This document shows, in pieces, positions 30,759-37,619 of a DNA stretch of 37,619 bases (positions are counted from its first letter, which is position 1; each line of letters begins with the position of its first letter). The stretch covers positions 1 through 37,619 of the forward strand of contig JAJFIJ010000107.1 of the NCBI GenBank assembly GCA_021775105.1, written 5' to 3'. Under the pieces are notes generated by a model, which made no database searches, had not been told where the DNA came from, and worked only from the letters and a program-made list of their open reading frames with translations. Source of the stretch: Rhodospirillales bacterium. GTDB taxonomy: Bacteria > Pseudomonadota > Alphaproteobacteria > Rhodospirillales > Casp-alpha2. The translations under genes and the position numbers were made by a program.

Positions 30759-32546
30759 CTATGCCATTTTAGCCGCATATCCTCGCGGGGTATAGACACG
30801 CGGGTTTCCACCGAGGTTTATCAACCGGCTTTGTGAATTGCCGACCATCACCAGCGTCAGCATATCGGCGTGATCCGGCGTCAGTTCACCCAGCGTAATA
30901 TAGGTAACGGTCTCTTCAATACGACCGAGGTTGCGGGCCAGCATCACCGGGGTTTCCGCCGGACGTCTGATGAGCAACGTATCGCGGGCGATTTCAAGCT
31001 GATGACGGCGGCGTTTCGAAACCGGGTTATAAAAAGCAACAACAAAATCACCCTCGGCGGCAGCTTTCAGGCGACGCTCGATCTCTTCCCAGGGCGTCAG
31101 CAGATCAGACAGGGAAATGGTGCAGAAATCATGGCCAATCGGCGCGCCAATGCGGGACGCTGCGGCCTGAATGGCACTGACACCCGGTTCGACCTCTATC
31201 AGGGTGCGATTCCAGTCGGCGCGGTTTTCACGGTCGATCAATTCGAATACCAGCGTCGCCAGTGCATAGATACCGGCGTCGCCCGAGCAGACCAGCGCCA
31301 CGTCCCGCCCTTCGCCAGCCAGATCGAGTGCTTTCCTGACCCGGTCTTCTTCCTGGGCCAGTTCAGACATGTGTTGTGTTTTCCCGGCAATCAGATCGCC
31401 CAGCAGATCGAGATACAGTTTATACCCAACAACATCTTCCGCCCGCGTCACGGCCTTGGTGACCGCCGGTGTGCGCCAGTCCGACTTGCCGGGGCCAATG
31501 CCGACAACCGAAAGCCGCCCGCGTCGTCGACCAATTGATTGGGCATTTATATTCCCGTCCGCCAGACCAATGGCCACGGTGGCGCGTTTTGATTTTGTCT
31601 TGGCGACAATCAATTCACCCGCCTCACCTGCAGCCGCCAGCGCCGCACCTTCCGATACCCCGTGACACCCAACTTCGGCGAACACCACGTCGGACGGATT
31701 GATCAAACGCGCAGACTGACGCTCCAGTTCTTCAGCCGGGAAAAACCGGGCCGGAACACCGAGATGATCGGCCAGCGCATGGACGGCATTCTCATCCATC
31801 TTGACGTCAATGGAGGCAACGCAGGCAATCGCCTGGTTTGTCAGCCCATGATCTTCAAGCGTTTTCTCGGCCAGCCCGATCAGTTCATCCGCATCCGTAT
31901 TGCGCTCACAACCGACACCGAGCGCGAGCACCGGCGGGTGCAGGGTAAATTCTTCGGCGGCTTTCTTATGGGAAACGCGGATCACACGCTCAGCGGAATC
32001 GGAAACCGGCATTGCGCTTTGACTGAGCCACCCGGCATCCCCGGCCTGCACATCCAGTTTTACCGGCTCCCCCGCCAGAACCGCAGCCATGATGTCCCTG
32101 GCCTTTCCGGGGTTGCTGACGTGCCATCCGACCGGTGGATCATCAAGCGCGACCCCGAAGGCAACGTCTCCCGCCGTCGTCAATGCCGGATGCCCTCTGG
32201 TCAATTTCGCCAACTCCTGAGCCAACCGGTTGGCCCCGTGATGCCCACCGAGCAGGGGAACGATACTGGCCCCGTTTTCCGAAATGGCGAGAACCGGCGG
32301 TTCCACTGTTTTATCGGCGAGCAATGGAGCGACAGCGCGGACCAGAATTCCGGCGGCACAAATACCGACAATGGTCTGGCCGGTTTTAAAGAGGTCCTGA
32401 AAATGCGTGATGGTGTCATCGAAAATCTGGTCGGCATTTTCGACCCGGCCCCGGCGACCGTGCACGACGGCACCGGGGAAAGTCGGGATCAGAAATTTTG
32501 CCAGTTCGGCACCGCGTTCTGTCAGGGCAACAAAGACGATGCTCAT
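30759..32546 (-). CDS. cobJ: Fused CbiG (cobalt-precorrin-5A hydrolase) - CobJ/CbiH (precorrin-3B C17-methyltransferase)
   Basis: This 595-residue fusion does two neighbouring steps: CobJ/CbiH contracts the ring and methylates C-17, and CbiG later removes the C2 unit as acetaldehyde. Residues 1-230 are the CbiG N-terminal and linker parts (TERGAELAKFL, VGICAAGILVRAVAPLLADK, LLGGHHGANRLA). About 205-335 is the CbiG C-terminal/CobE-like domain (VLALGVGCERNTDADEL, SEGAALAAAG). From about 343 the CobJ methylase follows (RLSVVGIGPGKSDWRTPAV, LVCSGDAGIYALATLV, VEPGVSAIQAAASRIGAPIGHDFC, VAFYNPVSKRR). It overlaps cobI by 4 nt. Confidence 0.95.
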   Translation of the reverse strand: MSIVFVALTERGAELAKFLIPTFPGAVVHGRRGRVENADQIFDDTITHFQDLFKTGQTIVGICAAGILVRAVAPLLADKTVEPPVLAISENGASIVPLLGGHHGANRLAQELAKLTRGHPALTTAGDVAFGVALDDPPVGWHVSNPGKARDIMAAVLAGEPVKLDVQAGDAGWLSQSAMPVSDSAERVIRVSHKKAAEEFTLHPPVLALGVGCERNTDADELIGLAEKTLEDHGLTNQAIACVASIDVKMDENAVHALADHLGVPARFFPAEELERQSARLINPSDVVFAEVGCHGVSEGAALAAAGEAGELIVAKTKSKRATVAIGLADGNINAQSIGRRRGRLSVVGIGPGKSDWRTPAVTKAVTRAEDVVGYKLYLDLLGDLIAGKTQHMSELAQEEDRVRKALDLAGEGRDVALVCSGDAGIYALATLVFELIDRENRADWNRTLIEVEPGVSAIQAAASRIGAPIGHDFCTISLSDLLTPWEEIERRLKAAAEGDFVVAFYNPVSKRRRHQLEIARDTLLIRRPAETPVMLARNLGRIEETVTYITLGELTPDHADMLTLVMVGNSQSRLINLGGNPRVYTPRGYAAKMA

Positions 32547-33250
32547 TCACCCGCTCCGGCTTCGGCGTGGCGGACAAGGATCATCGAGAAATAGGGGGCG
32601 ATGGCATCGCCCAGTTCATCAAGTCTGCGGACTTTCTGATTTTTCATGCTGGCATGTTCCACGTAAAAGGCATGTTCACTGAGGTCGAGATCATTGAGGA
32701 TGCGGCAAACTTTTTTCAGATGCCGTCCGATTTTCATCACGGCGACGGCCTCTGATTCAGCGATGCGGCGCTTCAAATCTTCGTCGTCAAGGGTCGCCGG
32801 AATGAGACTGAGAACCTGACTGCGCGAAACAAGCGGAACGCCCGCCGCCGCCGCGCAGGCACCAACCGATGAGACGCCGGGGACTACCTCAATCGGAAAA
32901 TCTTCGGCAAGGCGCGAAAACACATACATGAAAGACCCATACAAAAACGGATCACCCTCACAAAGCACGGCAACATCGCGTCCGGCACTCAGGTGCCCGG
33001 CAATTTCTTTTGAATAATGATCATACACGTCATGGGCGGGGAACTGTCCGGCGACCATCGGGGTGCGGATGATAATCTCTTGACGACCGTCCGGGATATG
33101 CGGCGCAGCAATGGCGCGGGCCAGACTGTCGCCGGTATCAGGGGCCGGGTAGGCAATGACCGGTGACTGGGCGATCAACCGCACCGCCTTCAACGTTAGA
33201 AGCTCCGGGTCACCCGGCCCGACGCCAAGTCCATAAAGCGTGCCGGTCAT
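32543..33250 (-). CDS. cobI: Precorrin-2 / cobalt-precorrin-2 C20-methyltransferase
   Basis: CobI/CbiL is the SAM-dependent C-20 methylation, the first methylation after cobalt insertion. The 235-residue methylase opens LYGLGVGPGDPELLTLKAVRLI. VLCEGDPFLYGSFMYVFSRL, VVPGVSSVGACAAAAGVPLVSR and VAVMKIGRHLKKV are CobI features. Its start overlaps the cobL stop and its stop overlaps the cbiG-cobJ start, each by 4 nt, so this is a tightly coupled operon. Confidence 0.96.
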   Translation of the reverse strand: MTGTLYGLGVGPGDPELLTLKAVRLIAQSPVIAYPAPDTGDSLARAIAAPHIPDGRQEIIIRTPMVAGQFPAHDVYDHYSKEIAGHLSAGRDVAVLCEGDPFLYGSFMYVFSRLAEDFPIEVVPGVSSVGACAAAAGVPLVSRSQVLSLIPATLDDEDLKRRIAESEAVAVMKIGRHLKKVCRILNDLDLSEHAFYVEHASMKNQKVRRLDELGDAIAPYFSMILVRHAEAGAGE

Positions 33251-34467
33251 TGTTTTTGTGCTTTCACTTGCAAGACATCCATAAGCGGACGGAGCGCCGT
33301 CATGCTGCCAACGGCACCGGACCGGGCAACCGATATTCGCGTCAGGTCACCGCCGTGGGTTTTCTGAAATTCCATCAGTGAGATGTGTGCTTCCACCGTC
33401 ACGCCATTGGCAACCAGTCGACCGCCGGTACGCAAACGATCCCAGCAGGCGTTCATCAAACCCCGGTCACTGACCCCTCCACCGACAAAAATCGCGTCCG
33501 GCGCATCTTCAACTTCGGCCATCTTTGCCTCAGCGTTGCCTTGAAGCACCTGAAGCCGGGGCACGCCCAGGTTCGCGGCGTTGCGGGAAATGACCTGACA
33601 TTTTTCTGCATCCGTCTCAATCGCAATTGCCTTGAGCGACGGATCACTGCGCAACCACTCGATCCCGACCGCCCCCGATCCGGCACCGACATCCCAAAGT
33701 ACTTCCCCCGGCATCGGTGCCAGCAGGGCAAGTGTCGCCGCCCGGACTTCGCGTTTTGTGATTTTGCCATCATGTTCGAAAGCCGCTTCCGGCAGTCCCG
33801 CCAGTCGGGACCAGTAAACGGCATCCGGTCCGGCCACACATTCAAGGGCGATGGTATTGAGATCAACCGTTTGGCCGGGTGCCCAGTCGGCGGCTGTCCC
33901 TTTTATATGATTTTCAAGTTCGCCACCCATGTGTTCGAACACGTGAAGCACACTTTCGCCAAATCCTTTATCGACAAGCAGCCGGGCAAGGTCGCCGGGC
34001 GTCGTGCCATCCCGGCTGAGGATCAGAAGCTTTGTATTGGGCGCAAGATATAAATTGATCACGTCCAGCGGGCGCCCGTGGACGGTAACCTGTTGAACAT
34101 CCGGCAACGACCAGCCCATGCGCGAAGCCGCCAGACTGAACGCGCCGGGGGCCGGAATAACCGTCATCTCTTCGGCGGCGAAGCGTTTGCGCAACGTTGA
34201 CCCGGCACCGAAATTCATCGGATCGCCGGACGCCAGAACAACGACGTTTTTCTGTTTGTAGGCATCGAGCTCCTCGACGGCGTTAAAAAAACCCTTGCCC
34301 CAGTCCATGCGCTCGGCGCCATAATCCGCCACCTTGGCGAGATGACGACTGCCGCCGACAAGAATTTCCGCATTCCTGATCAGGTCGACAGATGACGCGG
34401 GCAAACTGTCCAGCCCGTCTTCGCCAATGCCAATCACCGTCAGCCAGCGTTTCGTGCCAGAACTCAT
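33247..34467 (-). CDS. cobL: Precorrin-6Y / cobalt-precorrin-7 C5,15-methyltransferase, decarboxylating (CbiE-CbiT fusion)
   Basis: CobL methylates C-5 and C-15 and decarboxylates ring C's acetate. The N-terminal CbiE domain (about 1-205) starts LTVIGIGEDGLDSLPASSV and has VVLASGDPMNFGAGSTL. The C-terminal CbiT domain (about 225-406) shows KITKREVRAATLALLAPMPGEVLWDVGAGSGAVGIEWL, the SAM site, and DAIFVGGGVSDRGLM. 406 residues is the normal fused length. It overlaps cobH and cobI by 4 nt at either end. Confidence 0.96.
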   Translation of the reverse strand: MSSGTKRWLTVIGIGEDGLDSLPASSVDLIRNAEILVGGSRHLAKVADYGAERMDWGKGFFNAVEELDAYKQKNVVVLASGDPMNFGAGSTLRKRFAAEEMTVIPAPGAFSLAASRMGWSLPDVQQVTVHGRPLDVINLYLAPNTKLLILSRDGTTPGDLARLLVDKGFGESVLHVFEHMGGELENHIKGTAADWAPGQTVDLNTIALECVAGPDAVYWSRLAGLPEAAFEHDGKITKREVRAATLALLAPMPGEVLWDVGAGSGAVGIEWLRSDPSLKAIAIETDAEKCQVISRNAANLGVPRLQVLQGNAEAKMAEVEDAPDAIFVGGGVSDRGLMNACWDRLRTGGRLVANGVTVEAHISLMEFQKTHGGDLTRISVARSGAVGSMTALRPLMDVLQVKAQKQ

Positions 34468-35135
34468 GTCATGTCTCCGGCAATGGCGTTGATCGCGGCG
34501 GCGGCGATAGCGCTGCCGCCGCGGCGACCGAGCAAGGTCATGTAGGGGATGTCGCCAGCGTGATCGACCAGCGCCTGCTTTGATTCGGCGGCACCGATAA
34601 ACCCGACCGGAAAGCCCAGAACAAGCGCCGGTTTAGGGCCGCCTTCGGCGATACTTTCAAGCAAACGGAACAGAGCCGTCGGCGCATTGCCAATAACAAC
34701 GATGGCACCTCCAAGTTGATCGCGCCAGAGATCGACGGCTGCGGCGGACCGGGTCGTTGCCATTTCCGTCGCCATTGACGGCACGGCAGGGTCGTTCAGG
34801 GTACAGATGACCGCATTGTCGTTGCCGAGGCGTTTACGGATAATTCCGGAGCCGACCATTTCCGCGTCGACGAATACAGGACGACCGGCATCGAGTGCCG
34901 TCACGCCCGCAGCAACCGCACCTTCACTGACCCGAACGTCAGCGGCAATATCGGTCATGCCACAGGCGTGGATCAGGCGGACGACAACTTTTATTTGCTG
35001 ATCAGAGAACCGGCCCAGGTCCGCCTCGGCGCGGACGGTGGCGAACGAGCGCCGGTAAATTTCTTCCGGGTCACGAATGTAGTCAAACACAGGCCTCTGC
35101 TCCGGCATCACGGGTTCAGTCTTTATCTGATCCAT
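34464..35135 (-). CDS. cobH: Precorrin-8X / cobalt-precorrin-8 methylmutase
   Basis: CobH/CbiC moves the methyl group from C-11 to C-12, giving hydrogenobyrinate or cobyrinate. It has DYIRDPEEIYRRSFATVRAEADL, the catalytic His region VVRLIHACGMTDIAADVRVS, GVTALDAGRPVFVDAEMV and FPVGFIGAAESKQAL. I start at ATG 35135 (223 residues). The track's 35291 start is in the cbiX His-tail read in the wrong frame (MGMGIHTGIHM). Another ATG at 35108 (MPEQRPVFDYIRD) is equally likely by homology and lies just past the cbiX stop. With 35135 it overlaps cbiX by 20 nt. Confidence 0.93.
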   Translation of the reverse strand: MDQIKTEPVMPEQRPVFDYIRDPEEIYRRSFATVRAEADLGRFSDQQIKVVVRLIHACGMTDIAADVRVSEGAVAAGVTALDAGRPVFVDAEMVGSGIIRKRLGNDNAVICTLNDPAVPSMATEMATTRSAAAVDLWRDQLGGAIVVIGNAPTALFRLLESIAEGGPKPALVLGFPVGFIGAAESKQALVDHAGDIPYMTLLGRRGGSAIAAAAINAIAGDMT

Positions 35136-36105
35136 GCGCGTGCCCATGATCATGTGAATGCCCGTGTGAATGCCCATGCCCATGACCGTGCCCGTTATGC
35201 ACACCGTGATCATGCGCACCATGTCCATCGGTGCCAATTCCCATAACATGATGATGGTGACCAACCTGCGCCGCACCCTGATCATCTTCATAGCCGATAA
35301 TCTGTTCGCGGTACTTGCAGAGCTGGCAGTTCATGTTGTTGGTACCATTCAGCGCCTCGTCAATGCGGTCGGCAAAACAGTCAAGAAGCTGTTCATGGTC
35401 GTTCAGGTAGGAGGCGTTGATCACCTCGACATCCGGGTTCGATGCCGCCGCTTCATCGGCCCAGGTGTAAATCCGTCTGACCAGAATGCCGGTGAACAGA
35501 AAATACGGGAAAACGATGATCCGCTTGTACCCCAGCTTCAGGGCATGGCGCAGGCCTTCATCGACAAGCGGATAAGCAACACCGGAATAACTGACTTCGG
35601 CCCAGCCAAACCCCATGCCTTCCCAGAGCATCCGGGCGACCTTGTTGACATTGGAATTGGCATCCGGATCATTGGTGCCGCGACCAACGACCATCAGCAG
35701 GGTGTCTTTGCGCGATACGTCTTTGCCGGATGTTTTTTCAGCTTCCTCGATACGGTCCCGCGCTGCTGCAAGCAGTTTCGAATCGATCGCCAGTTCGCGT
35801 GCGAAGACCAGTTCGAGGTCCGGGTTTTCGGCTGCGTAGTTATTGATTTCCGACGGTAGATCATTTTTCACATGGCCTGCGGCAAACAGCATGCCGGGCA
35901 GACAGATAATCTTTTCCGCGCCGCGTTCTTTAAGCTTGTCGAGACCTTCGCGAAGGATCGGTGTGGCGAATTCAAGAAAGCCGCTCTCGACATCGTAATC
36001 CGGAAGGCGTTTCCTCATATGAACAGCGAGGGTGTTGAATTCTTCTACAGCAGCGTCGTCACGGCTGCCGTGGCCGCAAATCATTACGGCGGTATTGTCT
36101 GTCAT
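35116..36105 (-). CDS. cbiX: Sirohydrochlorin cobaltochelatase CbiX, long form with MxCxxC motif and His-rich tail
   Basis: CbiX inserts cobalt into sirohydrochlorin, the entry to the cobalt-early branch. Two chelatase repeats are visible: VMICGHGSRDDAAVEEFN with FLEFATPILREGLDKL and PGMLFAAGHVKNDLP, then LLMVVGRGTNDPDANSN with AYPLVDEGLRHAL and FPYFLFTGILVRRI. After them comes MNCQLC, the MxCxxC type motif that holds a 4Fe-4S cluster in long CbiX proteins, then a tail of about 45 residues with some 18 histidines (HGHGHGHSHGHSHDHGH), probably a cobalt store. It is first of the leftward operon cbiX-cobH-cobL-cobI-cobJ. No B12 riboswitch was found in the 187-nt divergent spacer. Confidence 0.95.
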   Translation of the reverse strand: MTDNTAVMICGHGSRDDAAVEEFNTLAVHMRKRLPDYDVESGFLEFATPILREGLDKLKERGAEKIICLPGMLFAAGHVKNDLPSEINNYAAENPDLELVFARELAIDSKLLAAARDRIEEAEKTSGKDVSRKDTLLMVVGRGTNDPDANSNVNKVARMLWEGMGFGWAEVSYSGVAYPLVDEGLRHALKLGYKRIIVFPYFLFTGILVRRIYTWADEAAASNPDVEVINASYLNDHEQLLDCFADRIDEALNGTNNMNCQLCKYREQIIGYEDDQGAAQVGHHHHVMGIGTDGHGAHDHGVHNGHGHGHGHSHGHSHDHGHAHGSDKD

Positions 36106-36264
36106 GTCGCCTGGTCCTTGCCTCTGAGCGTTTACGTACCGACAACGAAAACCGTCGCGCGGTGCCGTCAGAACTGGTCATCGCCTCCGGCTCATCAAGC
36201 CCGCGCACATTAAAGGAGATGATCGGTTAAACAAAGACAGAAAACGACGTTATCTGATTTACAA

Positions 36265-36281
36265 ACGCCACCTGTTGGCGT
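36265..36281. promoter_or_regulatory. 17-nt palindrome before the MFS transporter gene
   Basis: ACGCCA, 5-nt loop, TGGCGT forms a perfect 6-bp dyad ending 11 nt before the ATG at 36293. It overlaps the place of the ribosome site, so it could be an operator or an mRNA hairpin. It also lies in the divergent cbiX/MFS spacer, which otherwise shows no recognised element. Confidence 0.35.
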
Positions 36282-36292
36282 CAGTTACGATT

Positions 36293-37471
36293 ATGACCGA
36301 TTCACAACACTATTTCCTCCAGCCTCTGGAGCGCCGCAACACGATTATTGCACTGTTTTTCAGCGCCTTTATCATCGGTATCGCCTTTGGTGGACTGGCA
36401 CCTTTGCTGGCACTGGTTCTGGAATCGCGCGGTGTTTCCACCCTGATGATCGGGTTGAATTCGGCAATGTCACCGATCGGAGTCATTTCGACGACCCTCA
36501 TAACGCCCTGGCTGATCAAACGGCTGGGCGCCGTCAACACCCTGCTGCTCGGCAGCGGCATCATCATGTTGGCGATCCTGCTGTTCCCTGTTTTCGATCA
36601 GCTATTCATCTGGTTTGCCCTGAGATTTGTCATTGGCATCGGCCTGGCCCTGCCCTGGGTTGTATCTGAAACCTGGATCAACAGGGCGACGCTATCGTCG
36701 TCGCGCGGCAGGGTGATGGCGATTTACACCATGATATTGGCGCTCGGTTTTGCTGCCGGGCCGGTGGTCGTCGCCTTCACAGGGTCGAAAGGGGCGGTGC
36801 CCTATCTGATTTATGCCACCTTCGTTGGCCTGTCTGCCTTGCCAATTTTGTGGATCCGTCACCTCGCACCGCCGATGGAGGTGCCGGCGCATACCAAATT
36901 GAGCGGGCTGGCCGCCGCGGCACCGACAATTTTTGGTGCCGCCATGCTGTCCGGGCTGACCGACGCCGCAACCTTCAGTTTCCTGCCGCTATATGGTCTT
37001 CGGCTCGGGTTCGAAGAAAGCTATGCGGTTACGTTGTTAAGCCTGTTTTTGGCAGGCAATCTGTTGCTGCAATACCCCATTGGCTGGATGGCGGATCATG
37101 TCAGCCGACGCGGCATGCTTCTGTTCTGTGGGGCCGCCTGTGCACTTGGCCCGGCGATGGTGCCAATCATCTATCAATCACCCCTGGCCCTCGCCGCCAC
37201 TCTTTTCATCTGGGGCGGCGGAGCCTGGGCAATTTATGGCGTCGCCCTGACCATGCTCGGGGACCGGTTCCCCGGCGGCCAGATGACGGCTGCCAATGCC
37301 GCCTTCATCATGGCCTTCGAGCTGTCCAATATCGTCGGCCCACCAGCGTCCGGTTATGCGATAACGCTTTGGCAGCCTCATGGCTTGATGTTTTTCATGG
37401 CGATAATCGGGGCGTTGTTTTTTGTGCTGACTGCGGGGCGGGGTATTGTGCGGCGGGTCAGAGGAAGATAA
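36293..37471 (+). CDS. MFS transporter (YcaD-like group)
   Basis: This inner-membrane transporter has 392 residues and about twelve predicted helices. Clear segments are IIALFFSAFIIGIAFGGLAPLLALVLESRG (TM1), SAMSPIGVISTTLITPWLIKRLG (TM2 with an inter-helix motif), FALRFVIGIGLALPWVVSETWINRA and, in the second half, TFSFLPLYGLRLGF and LLQYPIGWMADHVSRRGML (motif A-like). The WVVSETWIN feature resembles YcaD/YfkF-like MFS proteins, whose substrates are unknown. I choose ATG 36293 over the TTG at 36275. The next gene starts 4 nt later, so they are probably an operon. Confidence 0.88.
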   Translation: MTDSQHYFLQPLERRNTIIALFFSAFIIGIAFGGLAPLLALVLESRGVSTLMIGLNSAMSPIGVISTTLITPWLIKRLGAVNTLLLGSGIIMLAILLFPVFDQLFIWFALRFVIGIGLALPWVVSETWINRATLSSSRGRVMAIYTMILALGFAAGPVVVAFTGSKGAVPYLIYATFVGLSALPILWIRHLAPPMEVPAHTKLSGLAAAAPTIFGAAMLSGLTDAATFSFLPLYGLRLGFEESYAVTLLSLFLAGNLLLQYPIGWMADHVSRRGMLLFCGAACALGPAMVPIIYQSPLALAATLFIWGGGAWAIYGVALTMLGDRFPGGQMTAANAAFIMAFELSNIVGPPASGYAITLWQPHGLMFFMAIIGALFFVLTAGRGIVRRVRGR

Positions 37472-37474
37472 CCA

Positions 37475-37619
37475 GTGGCCGGAATCAATTATGACGACCT
37501 GATCGCCTTCATCATTGTCGGCTTTGCCCTGACCGGCAGTCCGGGACCGGCGACGCTAAGTCTGGCCGCGACCGGAGCTGCCTACGGGTTTCGGTCCGGT
37601 TGCTCCTACCTGATGGGTA
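37475..37619 (+). CDS. LysE/RhtB family exporter, 5' end only
   Basis: This is the first 48 codons of an amino-acid exporter-type membrane protein, cut by the window end. The GTG start follows the MFS stop by 3 nt with GAGGAAG 7 nt upstream. The translation AGINYDDLIAFIIVGFALTGSPGPATLS has the family's characteristic PGP motif in TM1 (GSPGPATL), then AATGAAYGFRSG. An ATG at 37491 is out of frame. The frame is too short for the 60-residue track cut. Substrate unknown. Confidence 0.85.
   Translation, partial: MAGINYDDLIAFIIVGFALTGSPGPATLSLAATGAAYGFRSGCSYLMG

Noticed and set aside
35136-35291. N-terminal 52 codons of the 275-residue cobH ORF
   Set aside because: This is the cbiX His-tail DNA read in another frame. 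Homology to CobH starts only after MDQIK/MPEQ.
36106-36292. Cobalamin riboswitch upstream of cbiX
   Set aside because: I looked for B12-box-like conserved stretches on the minus strand and found none. A covariance search would settle it.

Overview
The window looks like chromosomal DNA of an alphaproteobacterium, probably a Rhodospirillales-type marine or freshwater organism. Gene content points this way: an MmcB-type repair nuclease, a zf-CHCC zinc-finger protein, a UPF0260 cysteine-cluster protein, MsrPQ, and a cobalt-early cobalamin gene set with fused CbiG-CobJ and CbiE-CbiT. Most genes are GC-rich with short spacers or 4-bp stop/start overlaps. GTG and TTG starts are common. The placement is inferred from gene families only.

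Layout. 1-1943: the end of msrP, then msrQ, then a convergent HAD phosphatase. 2038-5559: an accessory-looking block with a decayed copy of the polA 3' end, a RES toxin, an Xre-type antitoxin, an unrecognised AT-rich 433-residue gene overlapping the antitoxin gene, a strong AT-rich inverted repeat at the operon head, and a class III aminotransferase with an unusual four-cysteine insertion. 5612-8389: complete polA. 8390-12969: a long intergenic stretch, a small exported protein, a 59-residue zf-CHCC protein missed by the ORF track, an ABC-2 type ATPase without a permease, a lipoprotein alpha/beta hydrolase and a DAO-type FAD oxidoreductase. 13122-20147: an FAA-family hydrolase, tRNA-Arg(CCG), two tandem IlvD/Edd dehydratases and, divergently, an RraA-type aldolase coupled to an ACR3-type permease, probably a sugar-acid catabolic region. 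20247-24692: housekeeping and hypothetical genes (MscS, YjbQ, MmcB, M48 peptidase, DapA-like, UPF0260).

24794-36105 holds a cobalamin locus. Ten gene products cover every step from sirohydrochlorin to cob(II)yrinic acid a,c-diamide by the cobalt-early route: CbiX, CobI/CbiL, CbiG-CobJ/CbiH, CobM/CbiF, CbiD, CobK/CbiJ, CobL/CbiET, CobH/CbiC and CobB/CbiA. A SCO copper chaperone, a GFA-family protein and a lysine-rich CigR-like exported protein sit among them. I saw no cobalamin riboswitch. 36293-37619: an MFS transporter and the start of a LysE-family exporter.

The most unusual segment is 2038-5612. The RES-Xre toxin-antitoxin pair has a third, compositionally different gene in front of it, possibly a TIM-barrel protein with a Cys/His C-terminal motif. 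An operator-like double dyad precedes the operon. The block is bracketed by the intact polA 3' end on one side and a same-orientation, about 77% identical relic of that end on the other, as expected if DNA was once inserted or exchanged at the polA terminus.
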